NCBI GenBank assembly: GCA_002344795.1 | Contig: DDUM01000083.1 | Coordinates: 1 to 56,536, forward strand | Length of the DNA stretch: 56,536 nt | Source of the DNA: Flammeovirgaceae bacterium UBA2338 | GTDB taxonomy: Bacteria; Bacteroidota; Bacteroidia; Cytophagales; Cyclobacteriaceae | Reading direction: 5' to 3' | Part shown: positions 41,718 to 52,099 of the stretch, in pieces | Position numbering within the stretch: position 1 is the stretch's first letter | Layout: each line of letters opens with the position of its first letter | The notes under the pieces: generated by a model | Told to the model about the DNA's origin: nothing | The model's database searches: none | What the model saw: the letters and a program-made list of their open reading frames with translations, nothing else | Made by a program: the position numbers and the translations under genes

Positions 41718-44700
41718 TTATGCAAGCTCTCTTAAATCAACAGGCACTACTCTTGATACTCCTTTTTCAACCATCGTGATACCATAGATCACGTCAGTGC
41801 TGGTCATTGTACGTTTGTTGTGCGTTACAATTACAAACTGACTGTCTTTACTGAAATCGCGAATGATGTTGTTGAATTTATCAATGTTGGCATCATCCAA
41901 CGGTGCATCCACCTCATCGAAAATACAAAAAGGTGCAGGCTTCAACAGGTACATGGAGAAAAGCAGGGCCGTAGCCGTAAGTGTTTTTTCTCCACCTGAT
42001 AATTGATTGATGCTTAAAGGGCGCTTTCCTTTTGGTTTTGCAATAATTTCTATATCAGACTCCAAAGGTTTGGTAGGATCAGCCAGTTTTAAATCACAAT
42101 CATCGCCTTCTGCGAACAGCGATCTGAACACGTCAATAAAATGTTCTTTAATCTTATTGAAGGCCTCCATAAATGTTTCACTGGCTACACCTTCAATTTC
42201 AGATATGGTACTTAACAACGATTCTTTGGCCTTAATCAGATCCTCTTTTTGCGCGATGATAAAATCATTTCTTTCTTTGATTTCATTGTATGCTTCCATC
42301 GCCATAGGGTTGATGGGTCCCATGTTCTCTAACCGATTTCGAATCTTGCTGACATCATTCCGCACCTTTTCTTCATCCGGTATCTCTTCCTCTTCTGCGC
42401 CTGCTTCTGTTTGCAACAGGGTATCCAGTTCAACCTTAAACTCGACTGACAATCTTTCTTTTACCGAGTTGAGCTCCAGCTTGCTTTCGTTCACTTCATT
42501 TTGAAGTTCCATTAGGATTGTGTCGATGTTCTGTCTCTGATGCTGAACTTCTTTCAATCCTTTTTCAAATTGATCGATCTCCCCTCTGGCAGCGTAATAT
42601 AATTTTTCAGCCTCACCTAAGCCTACTTCCATTTCCTCCTTTTGAGCATACATGGCGATGAGTTCCTCATCGTTGCTCTGGGTGGTTTCGATAATAACTT
42701 TTATTTCCTCCTCGTTCGTCTTGAGTTCCTGCTGGTTGGTTTCGATGCGTAAACTACTTTGTTCCATCGACTCTTGCTTGAAGCGAACTTCCTGCTCCAA
42801 ACTTTTTACCCTGTTCTCCTGCTGGTGAAAGTTGATATTCTGCTCGTTAAACGCAGATGACTTTTGGCTTAAAATTTCATTTTGTGCATTAAAATCCTCT
42901 GTTATAGATTTCAGCTTTTCTTCGTGCTGCTGTACTGCTACAAGTGCCTGCTCAGCTTTTGGTTTCAGGTCTTCAATTTCCTGTGTCAGGTTTTGAATTT
43001 TCTCCTGAATATCTTCCCTGCGCAGATCTGCTGTATTCAGCATATTGGCAAACTGCTCTTTTTTCGTGCGAACAGAGATGAATTCATCGTTCACCATTTT
43101 AATGGCATTACGCGCTTCTTCAATTTGCTGTTGCAGCGTGTTGTTCTTCAGTTTTTCAAGTTCGCGTTGTTTGTCCAGCAAGCCTTGTCTGATGTCTTCA
43201 ACTTTTCTGGTAAGGTCTTTTATTTCCTTATCAAGTTTTTCGATATTCTTTGCCCTACCTATTCTTTTGCCTTCAAATAAACCCACTGAACCACCAGACA
43301 GACTAAAACGTCTTTTGGTAACTTTTCCATTTTTAGTAATAAAGGTATTTCCATCTTCAACCGGAATGGTTTTTACATCTCCATCGTGTACATACGTTTT
43401 GTCGAGAATGTAAGCCATCAGCTTCCTGTACTTGGAATCGAATTCCATAATCTGGGTGGCTGGGAAGGCATTGGAATACATCTGCACGTCAGAAGGAACA
43501 AACTTCTCAAATGCATCAAGTATAAAGAAATTGGCTTTTCCCTTACTGGCGTCACTCAATATATTGATAGCCTCATAGGCCTCGGCTTCATGCTCAACGA
43601 TGTAGTAGTTGAGGTAAGGCTCGAGGTAATTTTCAATGGCAACGCGATACTCTTCAGTGGTAGAAATAATATCCGAAAGGAGAGGAGCGTTTTTTGTCCA
43701 TCCTACATTTTTCTTAAGGAACTTAATGGCTTCAGGAAATCCTTCAAGATTTTCAACCAATGATTTGGTCAGCTGAAACTCGTTTTGGCGTGCGTCTAAT
43801 TTCCTGCCAACCTCAGTCATCTCCTCGCGAATCATCTCAATGGTTTTTTCCAGGGAGGTGGAGCGCTGATTAACTTCGGCTTCTTCGTTTTTTAGTTTGG
43901 ATAGGTATCCATTCTTTTCGGTGATCTCGTGTTGAAGAACGACCAGCTTTTTTTCAAAGTCAGCCAGGCTTGCACTTTGTTCATTGGAGTCAGTGGCCGT
44001 TCTCTCAATCTCTTGTTTAAAGGAAGATACCTGGATTTCCCGGATCTCTAAAGCTTTATTCAATTGATACGACTCATCCTGGTTGGCACGGTGTGCTTTG
44101 CGCAAAGCATCTACTTCTCCCTGCAGAGTTAAAGTAGCTGCTTTTTGTGCATCGTATTCTGTTTTTAGAGCACTTACCTTTTCGGCTATCTCATTGCGCT
44201 GTGCTTTTGCTGATTCTTTCTCCGTTTCCAGGCTTTGGATGGTGAACCTTGCACGCTCATTACTTTGCTTGTCCTGATCTATTTGCTCCTTCAGGCTGGT
44301 GATTCGATCATTGAGGAAACGAAGGCGTTCGTTTTTTATCTGCTTCTCACTCTCATATTGCCTTATCTTTCCTACATATTCATTGATTGCCTTCTGTCTG
44401 CTGGAAAGTGTTCTTTCCTTGTCGATCAATTCAGCCTTTGATTTTTCAATAAGAGCCTCTTTTTCAGCAATAGCAGCGGTAAGTGAGGTTTTCCGATCGT
44501 TTTCTTCTGCTACCTGCTTATTGACAGAGTCGAATTTTTCTTTTTGCTTCTTTACAACCAGCTTGGCCAGTTGAATGCTTTTTACTTTGTATTCCTCCTT
44601 TATTCTGTAGTAGGTCTCTGTTTGTTTAGCCTGCTTTTCCAGGCTTTTCATGTTCTTTTCTATCTCGAAAAGTAAGTCCTCCACACGCTCAAGGTCAGCA

Positions 44701-45254
44701 TCGGTATCCTCCAATTTCTTGAGGGTCTCTTTTTTGCGTTTTTTAAACTTTGAAATACCAGCTGCTTCTTCAAATAGCATCCTTCTGGAATTATCGCGGT
44801 CGTTGAGAAGATCATCCACCATTCCCAACTCAATAATAGCGTAGCTGTTAGAGGCTACTCCGGTGTCAAGAAATAAATTGGTGATGTCCTTCAGGCGGCA
44901 GGTGACGTTATTCAGCAAATATTCACTTTCCCCAGAGCGATACAGCCTGCGTGTGATCGTAACCTGCGAATATTCCGTTGGGAGGATGTTCTTGGTATTA
45001 TTAATGGTAAGAGAAACTTCCGCCAATTGAAGCGGTGAGCGGGTATTGGTGCCGTTAAAGATGATATTTTCCATCTTTTCCGACCTCAAAGCGCTTGTTT
45101 TCTGCTCACCCAGCACCCAGCGAATGGCGTCAACTACGTTTGACTTTCCGCAGCCATTAGGGCCTACAATTCCTGTAATGCCCTCGTCAAAGTTGATAAC
45201 GACCTTATCGGCAAAACTCTTAAATCCCTTAATCTCCAGCTTCGATAACTGCAT
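41718..45254 (-). CDS. smc: Chromosome segregation protein Smc
   Basis: The 1178-residue ATPase has the N-terminal Walker A GIVGPNGCGKSN near residue 33. Long coiled coils (residues about 170-500 and 680-1000) flank a hinge domain around residues 510-640. The C-terminal signature LSGGEKTLTATALL is followed by the Walker B FCIFDEVDAPLDDAN. The start at 45254 gives the conserved MQLSKLEIKGFKSF beginning; the 32 extra residues up to 45350 are unlike the family. Smc compacts and segregates the chromosome with ScpA/ScpB, which are not in the window. It diverges from the gene at 45416. Confidence 0.96.
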   Translation of the reverse strand: MQLSKLEIKGFKSFADKVVINFDEGITGIVGPNGCGKSNVVDAIRWVLGEQKTSALRSEKMENIIFNGTNTRSPLQLAEVSLTINNTKNILPTEYSQVTITRRLYRSGESEYLLNNVTCRLKDITNLFLDTGVASNSYAIIELGMVDDLLNDRDNSRRMLFEEAAGISKFKKRKKETLKKLEDTDADLERVEDLLFEIEKNMKSLEKQAKQTETYYRIKEEYKVKSIQLAKLVVKKQKEKFDSVNKQVAEENDRKTSLTAAIAEKEALIEKSKAELIDKERTLSSRQKAINEYVGKIRQYESEKQIKNERLRFLNDRITSLKEQIDQDKQSNERARFTIQSLETEKESAKAQRNEIAEKVSALKTEYDAQKAATLTLQGEVDALRKAHRANQDESYQLNKALEIREIQVSSFKQEIERTATDSNEQSASLADFEKKLVVLQHEITEKNGYLSKLKNEEAEVNQRSTSLEKTIEMIREEMTEVGRKLDARQNEFQLTKSLVENLEGFPEAIKFLKKNVGWTKNAPLLSDIISTTEEYRVAIENYLEPYLNYYIVEHEAEAYEAINILSDASKGKANFFILDAFEKFVPSDVQMYSNAFPATQIMEFDSKYRKLMAYILDKTYVHDGDVKTIPVEDGNTFITKNGKVTKRRFSLSGGSVGLFEGKRIGRAKNIEKLDKEIKDLTRKVEDIRQGLLDKQRELEKLKNNTLQQQIEEARNAIKMVNDEFISVRTKKEQFANMLNTADLRREDIQEKIQNLTQEIEDLKPKAEQALVAVQQHEEKLKSITEDFNAQNEILSQKSSAFNEQNINFHQQENRVKSLEQEVRFKQESMEQSSLRIETNQQELKTNEEEIKVIIETTQSNDEELIAMYAQKEEMEVGLGEAEKLYYAARGEIDQFEKGLKEVQHQRQNIDTILMELQNEVNESKLELNSVKERLSVEFKVELDTLLQTEAGAEEEEIPDEEKVRNDVSKIRNRLENMGPINPMAMEAYNEIKERNDFIIAQKEDLIKAKESLLSTISEIEGVASETFMEAFNKIKEHFIDVFRSLFAEGDDCDLKLADPTKPLESDIEIIAKPKGKRPLSINQLSGGEKTLTATALLFSMYLLKPAPFCIFDEVDAPLDDANIDKFNNIIRDFSKDSQFVIVTHNKRTMTSTDVIYGITMVEKGVSRVVPVDLRELA

Positions 45255-45381
45255 GAATACGTTCGTTGAAAGTGGTTGTGTCTTTTTAGAAGACCGCAAA
45301 GATAACTTTGATTTGCCATTTGGGAAACGCACGCCTCTAAATTCATCCACATTTTATCCAGACTATAAAATTTTAAAAAAG

Positions 45382-45410
45382 TTGGAATTTGCGATATTTA
45401 GGTATCTTTG
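45382..45410 (+). promoter_or_regulatory. Promoter immediately before the gene at 45416
   Basis: TTG (45382-45384), 18 bases, then TATCTTTG (45403-45410) matches the Bacteroidota promoter pattern. The ATG begins five bases after the -7 element, so the transcript would have almost no leader. Confidence 0.6.
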
Positions 45411-45415
45411 ATCCA

Positions 45416-45949
45416 ATGGATTTTCAATTTTGGATATGGATCATTGTGGTGGTAATCACCCTTATTGCCCGCGCCAATAAAAAGAAGGCCGGCCAGGCAC
45501 CACCACCAGAAAACGCACCAGACAAACCGAAAAGGCCACAGCCGTCCACCGAGCAGAAGCCAATCACCTTTGAAGACCTTTTGAGAGAGATTCAGGGTGA
45601 AAAAACGCTATCCAAACCTGCTCCGCCCAAACAAAAGGAGCCCGAGTACGACATTGTTAATTATGACGATGATCTTCCTGATGAGATCAAGGAAGTGGAG
45701 GAAGTCCGCTATGACAAAAAGAAGGACGAAAAAGCATTTCAAACTTACCAGGAAGCCCTAAAAAGAGCTGAAAAAAGACCTTTGGTAAAAGAAGCTCCTG
45801 ACAAGAGCACCAAAATGAGGTCTGAGCACTTTGATGGATACCACATAAAGAAAAAGAAAGCATCATTTGATTTTTTGAAAGAACTGAAAGATCCAAAAGG
45901 ATTTAAAAAGGCTTTTATAATGAGTGAAATTCTTAACAAAAAGTACTAA
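45416..45949 (+). CDS. Membrane-anchored charged protein of unknown function
   Basis: The 177-residue protein has a single N-terminal membrane helix (FQFWIWIIVVVITLIA), a proline-rich linker, then a highly charged Lys/Glu region and a C-terminal segment (FDFLKELKDPKGFKKAFIMSEIL) that looks like a short binding helix common to Bacteroidota proteins of this type. The ATG at 45416 is chosen because the promoter ends at 45410, ruling out the upstream reading from 45389. I do not recognise the family. It diverges from smc and ends in a hairpin terminator. Confidence 0.7.
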   Translation: MDFQFWIWIIVVVITLIARANKKKAGQAPPPENAPDKPKRPQPSTEQKPITFEDLLREIQGEKTLSKPAPPKQKEPEYDIVNYDDDLPDEIKEVEEVRYDKKKDEKAFQTYQEALKRAEKRPLVKEAPDKSTKMRSEHFDGYHIKKKKASFDFLKELKDPKGFKKAFIMSEILNKKY

Positions 45950-45979
45950 AAAGGTACTAAAAAGGCATTTTTGCGGCTA

Positions 45980-46012
45980 AATATTACCTGAATTGGGTAA
46001 TATTGATTTTTT
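45980..46012 (+). terminator. Intrinsic terminator after the gene at 45416
   Basis: AATATTACC (45980-45988) pairs perfectly with GGTAATATT (45996-46004) around a 7-base loop, followed by GATTTTTT. It lies 31 bases after the stop codon. Confidence 0.8.
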
Positions 46013-46163
46013 AGACTTCATGATAAGCAGGTTTCCACATCTTTGTCCTTTGTATATAATAGTGTTGGGATGGATATAGGGTTACTATATTTTTTGAAGG
46101 ATATTTATTATTGCATAATTTTTTGAACTTTAGGTTTATGTCTGTTGGCCCAAATCATTATAA

Positions 46164-46502
46164 ATGAACAGGATATATTCTGTAGTATTCTTTCCAGTTG
46201 CAGTATTCTTCTTTCAAGTGGATTGCAATGGAAGTTTTACCTGCAAGCCCCTTCAAGCTTCGGAATCTGGTGAGTATTCGTTGGCGCTTGAACTTCATGA
46301 TGGAGTGGAGGACAATTATTCCCTGGAATTGTATGACCTAACAACCGGAGATCTGGTAGAAAAGAAAAGTGTCTTCTTTAAGCCAGGATCTGAAAAAGTA
46401 GTTTTTAATAGCCTGAAACCGTCAACCTACATGGTTTACTATTCATCTGGCGCTTGCAGCCAAAAGAAATCAATTTTGGGTAAGGGTATAATTCTCCAAT
46501 AA
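46164..46502 (+). CDS. Small secreted protein preceding the adhesin
   Basis: The 112-residue protein begins with a signal peptide (SVVFFPVAVFFFQVDC). The mature part looks like one immunoglobulin-like beta sandwich (SLALELHDGVEDNYSLELYDL, then STYMVYYSSGACSQKKS), similar in style to SprB-repeat units. Its stop is one base before the GTG start of the giant adhesin, so it is in the same transcript and may assist adhesin display. Function unproven. Confidence 0.65.
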   Translation: MNRIYSVVFFPVAVFFFQVDCNGSFTCKPLQASESGEYSLALELHDGVEDNYSLELYDLTTGDLVEKKSVFFKPGSEKVVFNSLKPSTYMVYYSSGACSQKKSILGKGIILQ

Positions 46503-46503
46503 A

Positions 46504-49500
46504 GTGAAGAGATATTTTTTAATCTTATCAGCATTACTTTTAATTCTTCTGGGATTCCAAATTCCTGCAGCCGCCCAATGCGCTACCCAGTCTGATGTTG
46601 TCTTAAAAACACATACAGATATTACCTGTTTTGGAGCCAATGATGGTACCATAACAGTTGATGTTGCGGATGCGGCCACAAGCATTCCTTTTAATTTTGA
46701 ATTGTTTGATCTGGGTTCAGGAAGTATTGTTACACTGTCGGTAGTCGAAGTGGAGGATAAACCAAATCGATCAGTTGTATATTCTTCGATTCCCCCAGGT
46801 ACTTACTCCGTTCTGTTATTTAAGACCGGCTGTCCAACGGTTAATATTATTGAACCCCCTTTTGGTTTTATAATTGATGAGCCAACCGATCTTACGCTCA
46901 CAGGGAGTGATGTACTCTTGAATTGTAGTGGTCCGTCCGATGGTTCCGGATCATTTACAGCAGCAGGAGGTACACCTGGCTACTCATTTGTGGTGGATAG
47001 TAATACCACAGGAGCAACCACCAGCACCACCGCAACCACTTTAGATTTTATTAACGCTGGAGTGGGATCCATAGTGGTTACGGTTACGGATGCCAATTTG
47101 TGCACCGAGCAACATACCATCAATGTTACGCAACCCCCTTTGTTAACGCTCTCGCCTACGGCTGATTTCGTTCTCAATTGTAATGGAGATACCAATGGTT
47201 CAGGCACATTTACTGCGGCAGGAGGGACTGGCGCTTACACCTTTACGGTGGATAGCAACACCACTGGCGGTACTGAAACACCGGGAGCCACTACGTTTGA
47301 CTTTTCGAATGCGGGGGCAGGAACCATTACCGTCACTGTTACCGATGCCAATTTGTGTACTGCACAGGCAACCATTAATGTGACACAGCCTCCGGTACTA
47401 ACACTAGGGACGACAGCCGATGTGTTGTTGCTTTGTAACGGAGATACCAATGGAGCCGGCACATTTACAGCAGCAGGTGGAACAGGAGCATACACCTTTA
47501 CCGTTGATAGTAACACAACAGGAGGAACAGAAACTCCGGGTGCCAGCACTTTTGATTTGACCAATGCAGGAGTTGGCACTATTACAGTTACAGTTACCGA
47601 TGCGAACTTGTGTACAGCACAAGCCACTATCAATATCACCGAACCACCAGCACTTGCATTAACTGGGTCTGATGTGTTGACCAGTTGTAACGGTGCATCC
47701 GATGCGACAATTACGTTCACCACTTCAGGAGGAACCCCAGGTTATACATTTACAGTTGATGCCAACACAACGGGTGGCACCCCTGCATTAAATGCCACTA
47801 CTGCAGTGATCAGCAATGCAGGAGTAGGATCTGTAACTGTTACAGTAACTGATGCCAATCTGTGCACCACTCAACATACCATCAATGTTACGCAACCCCC
47901 ATTATTAACGCTGTCACCTACGGCTGATTTTGTCCTCAGTTGTAATGGAGATACCAATGGTTCAGGCACATTTACTGCGGCAGGAGGGACTGGCGCTTAC
48001 ACCTTTACGGTGGATAGCAATACCACAGGCGGCACTGAAACACCGGGAGCCACTACGTTTGACTTTTCGAATGCGGGGGCAGGAACCATTACCGTCACTG
48101 TTACCGATGCCAATTTGTGTACTGCACAAGCAACCATTAATGTAACACAGCCCCCGGTACTAACACTAGGGACGACAGCCGATGTGTTGTTGCTTTGTAA
48201 CGGAGATACCAATGGAGCCGGCACATTTACAGCAGCAGGTGGAACAGGAGCATACACCTTTACCGTTGATAGTAACACAACAGGAGGAACAGAAACTCCG
48301 GGTGCCAGCACTTTTGATTTGACCAATGCAGGAGTTGGCACTATTACAGTTACAGTCACCGATGCGAACTTGTGTACAGCACAAGCCACTATCAATATCA
48401 CTGAGCCGCCAGCACTTACATTAACTGGACCTGATGTGTTGACCAGTTGTAACGGTGCATCAGATGCGACAATTACGTTTACCACTTCAGGAGGAACCCC
48501 AGGTTATACATTTACAGTTGATGCCAACACAACGGGTGGCACCCCTGCATTAAATGCCACTACTGCGGTGATCAGCAATGCTGGAGTAGGATCTGTAACA
48601 GTCACCGTGACTGATGCCAATCTGTGCACCACTCAACATACCATCAATGTTACGCAACCCCCTTTATTAACGTTGTCACCTACGGCTGATTTTGTCCTCA
48701 ATTGTAATGGAGATACCAATGGTTCAGGAACGTTCACAGCTGCAGGCGGGACTGGTGCTTACACCTTTACGGTGGATAGCAATACCACAGGTGGCACTGA
48801 AACACCGGGAGCCACTACGTTTGACTTTTCCAACGCAGGAGTAGGCGCTATTACCATCACCGTCACTGATGCCAATTTGTGTACTGCACAGGCGACCATT
48901 AATGTAACTCAACCACCAGCGCTAACACTAGGAGTAACACCAGATGTGAATCTGACTTGTGCCAGTAGCATGAATGGTTCAGGGACATTTACAGCAGCAG
49001 GAGGAACGGGCGCTTACACATTTACGGTTGACAGTAACACCACTGGTGGAACAGAAACACCAGGGGTAAGCACTTTTGATTTCTCTAATGCCGGAGCCGG
49101 ACAAGTAACGGTAACAGTCACCGATGCCAACTTGTGTACTGCACAGGCTACAATCAATGTAATTCCACCTGCTCCTGTTTCTGCTTCGATGTCGGGTTCC
49201 CCAACATCTTGTGTGGGACAAAATGTGGCAATCACCGTAAATTTTGTCGGTGCCGGACCTACATGGGATTTTACATATACTGATGGCTTTACGAATTTCA
49301 ATCGAACCACAGGCGCAAATCCACACACAGAAATTGTGAATCCTATTTTGTCAACCACTTACAGCCTGGTCTCTGTAACGGATGCAACCTGCGGAGCGGG
49401 TACGGTTAGTGGAGCTGCAACTGTAACAGTTAGCCCTATTGCTGGTAACCCCTCCACTTTCGGATCCGAGACGTGGTTGGCGTATGTGTATGATGATAGT

Positions 49501-52095
49501 GGTAACCCTGCACCCCCAGCAACCAACATTGATTTTAATAATACAAAGTACAGGGGCTTCCTTAATGAAACGGAAATCGCTGCCATAAGCGGGTTTTCCA
49601 GTTATGATGTGACCACCGATGCATTTAATCTTAACCTAACAAATACTATTCCTGTATCAGGCCCAAATATTTGTGGGTCTTATCTCAATGATTACAGCAT
49701 CAGGTTGAGGATGACGAAAACATTCGCGGCAGGTATTTACACGTTTACATTAGGTGCTGACGATGGGGTGCGCTTATTGGTTGATGGCGTTAGCGTTTTG
49801 CCAGCAGGAGCATTTAGTACGCATGCATTCACAACCTACAATTCAACACCGGTGTGCCTGACAGCGGGCACCCATAATTTGGTAATTGAATATTTTGATA
49901 GGAGTGGCTTTTCTAGAATTAATTTTGATTATACCAGTTCCCCCGCGCCTACAGTAAGTACCCCGGTATCTCTTTGTGTCAATTCAGCTGCACCCATTTT
50001 GAGTGCTTCAAGCGCAGGTGCTATTGACTACAATTGGTATACGGATGCTGCATTGACCAATCCTCCCATATTTACAGGTGCAAATTATACTCCTGCCGGA
50101 GCACAACTGGATATGACTACAGTAGGTACAACCGACTTCTTCGTAACGGCTGTGTATGCTTGTGGAGAAACTCCAGCGGCACAAGTAACAGTGGATGTTA
50201 CCAGTGGAGCAAACATCGTATTGCCACCTGCACCGATTCAGATATGCGATATTGGTGGAGTGATTGATCTTAATACTTTGGTTAGCGCAACTCCAGCTGG
50301 TGGCACTTTTGTTTTTTCTGGCCATGCCAGTGTTACTGACCCCAACTTTGATCCCTCAGGATTGGGAAATACAACAGTTACCATAAATGTGGATTATACA
50401 TCAGGTACCTGTATGACTTCTACTTCATTTGATATTGACGTAGTTACCGATGCGACCATTACAGTACCCGCTACAGCCACTGTGATTTGTGAGTCCTCAG
50501 GCTTATTTGATTTGACAACGATTCCTTCATTAAGTGCATCGCCCGCAGGTGGTACATTTACTTTTTCAGGGCCTGGAATTACAGCATCTCCTGACTTTGA
50601 TCCTACAGGCTTAAGTGGAGTGCAAACTATTACGGTTGACTACAATGTGGGCGGTTGTATAGCACCCCCACAAATGTTTGATGTGAATGTGGTGCCTAAC
50701 CTATCTCTTGCAGTTGATAACTCAACAACAGTATGCCCTTCTGCAGCCCCGGTAGACTTAACAACTTTGGTAACGCCAACAACAGGGGGAGGAGTATTTA
50801 CCTTTACTGGAACAGGAGTGACGGGTACCCAATTTGATCCTTCAGGCTCCGCGGGATCAACGGTTGTAATTAATGTTTCTTATGATCTAGGTGGTTGCAT
50901 CGCGGCATCTACGGTTCAGGTTGTAGTACGATCAGCCACTGATCCTCTTTGTGGAGGCCCTACAGGTAATTGTTCCACAGTGACCATTACTCCGATTCCT
51001 TCAGCAGCAATATGCTCACCAACAGACGGATCAATTCTATTTAGCATCAATCCGGCTGTCCCAACCATCAACAACACGGGTGTTCGGATCGATATTGTAG
51101 GAACTTCTGCTACCAATCTGGGGCTATCACAAACGAATTTTAATGACCCTCTATTTACTGGTTTATCTGTTGGAACCTATGACTACACCATAGAGTATGG
51201 AGATCCAGGTTGTGTTAAAACTGGTCAGGTTACAGTTTTACTTGGTCCTGATGTAGTTGATTTTACTGTGGCGCCTAATAGTGTCAATTGCTTTGGTAGT
51301 GGGGGTGGAGTTGTTCTTTCATTCATTAATGGATCAGATTTAGCTGACTATACTTATGAAGTAACTCAGCTAGGTGCAGTAGTTGCTACTGGTGCGATTA
51401 CACAATTGCAATCCTTGGGAGAGGTTACTGTGGCAGGTTTTGGAAGTGGTAATTTTGAAATTAAATTGTCTCAAGATCAATCAGCCACAACCACTTGTCC
51501 AAGTCCGGTGCAGTCTGCTCGTAAACCTTTTACGGTTACCAGTCCGGCAGCTAACCTTGATACTTTGTATGTCAATAAATCAGTTTCTGTTCCCGATCTG
51601 CCTACAGGCTCTATGGTTGTTGGAATAAGTGAGAGTTTACAAGAGCCTTACGAAGTAAGGTTGGAATTGGTGCAACCGCTGTTCCCTGGTCAGGTGTTTG
51701 CTCAGGACTTTACCGAAGCCACAAGAAATACCCTTAACCTGAAGATGGAGTACACGGCTTCGAATTTATTTGCTGGGGAATATCTATTGTCGCTAAGAGA
51801 TTCATTGGGGTGTCGTAAGGACTATGCAATTACTATTGGTGTTGATAACAACTTAATGATTCCCAATATTTTTACGCCCAATGGTGACGGAGTAAATGAA
51901 GTATTCTTCATTCGCAATAAACCAGATGCCACAGAAGTGATGATAACCAACCGATGGGGTAAACAAGTCTATTCATCCAAAAATTATCAAAATGATTGGG
52001 ATGGGGGAGATGTAGCAGATGGAGTATACTTTTACCGAATCAGTGCGACAGGGCAGAGTTACTCGGGTTGGGTAGAGGTTCTTAGAGGTAAGTAA
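46504..52095 (+). CDS. Giant SprB-like adhesin with PA14 domain and type IX secretion C-terminal domain
   Basis: The 1863-residue protein starts at GTG and has a signal peptide ending near AAAQ. Residues about 40-885 are SprB-type repeats of roughly 85 residues with the recurring blocks SCNGDTNGSGTFTAAGG, YTFTVDSNTTGG and VTVTDANLCTAQATINV. Residues about 985-1145 form a PA14-like domain (TFTLGADDGVRLLVDGVSV). More Ig-like repeats (AGGTFTFSGPGI) follow to about residue 1500. The last 80 residues are the gliding-associated sorting domain (IFTPNGDGVNEVFFIRN, then SYSGWVEVLRG). It should be exported by type IX secretion and carried on the cell surface, acting in adhesion or gliding. Confidence 0.93.
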   Translation: MKRYFLILSALLLILLGFQIPAAAQCATQSDVVLKTHTDITCFGANDGTITVDVADAATSIPFNFELFDLGSGSIVTLSVVEVEDKPNRSVVYSSIPPGTYSVLLFKTGCPTVNIIEPPFGFIIDEPTDLTLTGSDVLLNCSGPSDGSGSFTAAGGTPGYSFVVDSNTTGATTSTTATTLDFINAGVGSIVVTVTDANLCTEQHTINVTQPPLLTLSPTADFVLNCNGDTNGSGTFTAAGGTGAYTFTVDSNTTGGTETPGATTFDFSNAGAGTITVTVTDANLCTAQATINVTQPPVLTLGTTADVLLLCNGDTNGAGTFTAAGGTGAYTFTVDSNTTGGTETPGASTFDLTNAGVGTITVTVTDANLCTAQATINITEPPALALTGSDVLTSCNGASDATITFTTSGGTPGYTFTVDANTTGGTPALNATTAVISNAGVGSVTVTVTDANLCTTQHTINVTQPPLLTLSPTADFVLSCNGDTNGSGTFTAAGGTGAYTFTVDSNTTGGTETPGATTFDFSNAGAGTITVTVTDANLCTAQATINVTQPPVLTLGTTADVLLLCNGDTNGAGTFTAAGGTGAYTFTVDSNTTGGTETPGASTFDLTNAGVGTITVTVTDANLCTAQATINITEPPALTLTGPDVLTSCNGASDATITFTTSGGTPGYTFTVDANTTGGTPALNATTAVISNAGVGSVTVTVTDANLCTTQHTINVTQPPLLTLSPTADFVLNCNGDTNGSGTFTAAGGTGAYTFTVDSNTTGGTETPGATTFDFSNAGVGAITITVTDANLCTAQATINVTQPPALTLGVTPDVNLTCASSMNGSGTFTAAGGTGAYTFTVDSNTTGGTETPGVSTFDFSNAGAGQVTVTVTDANLCTAQATINVIPPAPVSASMSGSPTSCVGQNVAITVNFVGAGPTWDFTYTDGFTNFNRTTGANPHTEIVNPILSTTYSLVSVTDATCGAGTVSGAATVTVSPIAGNPSTFGSETWLAYVYDDSGNPAPPATNIDFNNTKYRGFLNETEIAAISGFSSYDVTTDAFNLNLTNTIPVSGPNICGSYLNDYSIRLRMTKTFAAGIYTFTLGADDGVRLLVDGVSVLPAGAFSTHAFTTYNSTPVCLTAGTHNLVIEYFDRSGFSRINFDYTSSPAPTVSTPVSLCVNSAAPILSASSAGAIDYNWYTDAALTNPPIFTGANYTPAGAQLDMTTVGTTDFFVTAVYACGETPAAQVTVDVTSGANIVLPPAPIQICDIGGVIDLNTLVSATPAGGTFVFSGHASVTDPNFDPSGLGNTTVTINVDYTSGTCMTSTSFDIDVVTDATITVPATATVICESSGLFDLTTIPSLSASPAGGTFTFSGPGITASPDFDPTGLSGVQTITVDYNVGGCIAPPQMFDVNVVPNLSLAVDNSTTVCPSAAPVDLTTLVTPTTGGGVFTFTGTGVTGTQFDPSGSAGSTVVINVSYDLGGCIAASTVQVVVRSATDPLCGGPTGNCSTVTITPIPSAAICSPTDGSILFSINPAVPTINNTGVRIDIVGTSATNLGLSQTNFNDPLFTGLSVGTYDYTIEYGDPGCVKTGQVTVLLGPDVVDFTVAPNSVNCFGSGGGVVLSFINGSDLADYTYEVTQLGAVVATGAITQLQSLGEVTVAGFGSGNFEIKLSQDQSATTTCPSPVQSARKPFTVTSPAANLDTLYVNKSVSVPDLPTGSMVVGISESLQEPYEVRLELVQPLFPGQVFAQDFTEATRNTLNLKMEYTASNLFAGEYLLSLRDSLGCRKDYAITIGVDNNLMIPNIFTPNGDGVNEVFFIRNKPDATEVMITNRWGKQVYSSKNYQNDWDGGDVADGVYFYRISATGQSYSGWVEVLRGK
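47095..48910 (+). repeat. 762-bp higher-order tandem repeat inside the adhesin gene
   Basis: Copy one covers 47095-47856, copy two 47857-48618 and a partial third copy runs to about 48910. Equivalent words (for example ACCAATGGTTCAGG at 47191, 47953 and 48715) are exactly 762 bases apart. Each unit encodes 254 residues, that is three SprB-type domains. Copies are nearly identical at DNA level, implying recent expansion or gene conversion. Confidence 0.93.
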
Positions 52096-52099
52096 TTAC

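Noticed and set aside
42007..45411. Several 60-165 residue plus-strand frames across smc
   Set aside because: They lie antisense to a well-supported Smc gene and have Ser/Phe/Leu-rich content typical of shadow frames over coiled coils.
47235..48485. Long minus-strand frames (up to 162 residues, repeated) inside the adhesin gene
   Set aside because: They are low-complexity mirror frames of the repeated adhesin codons and repeat exactly with the 762-bp unit.
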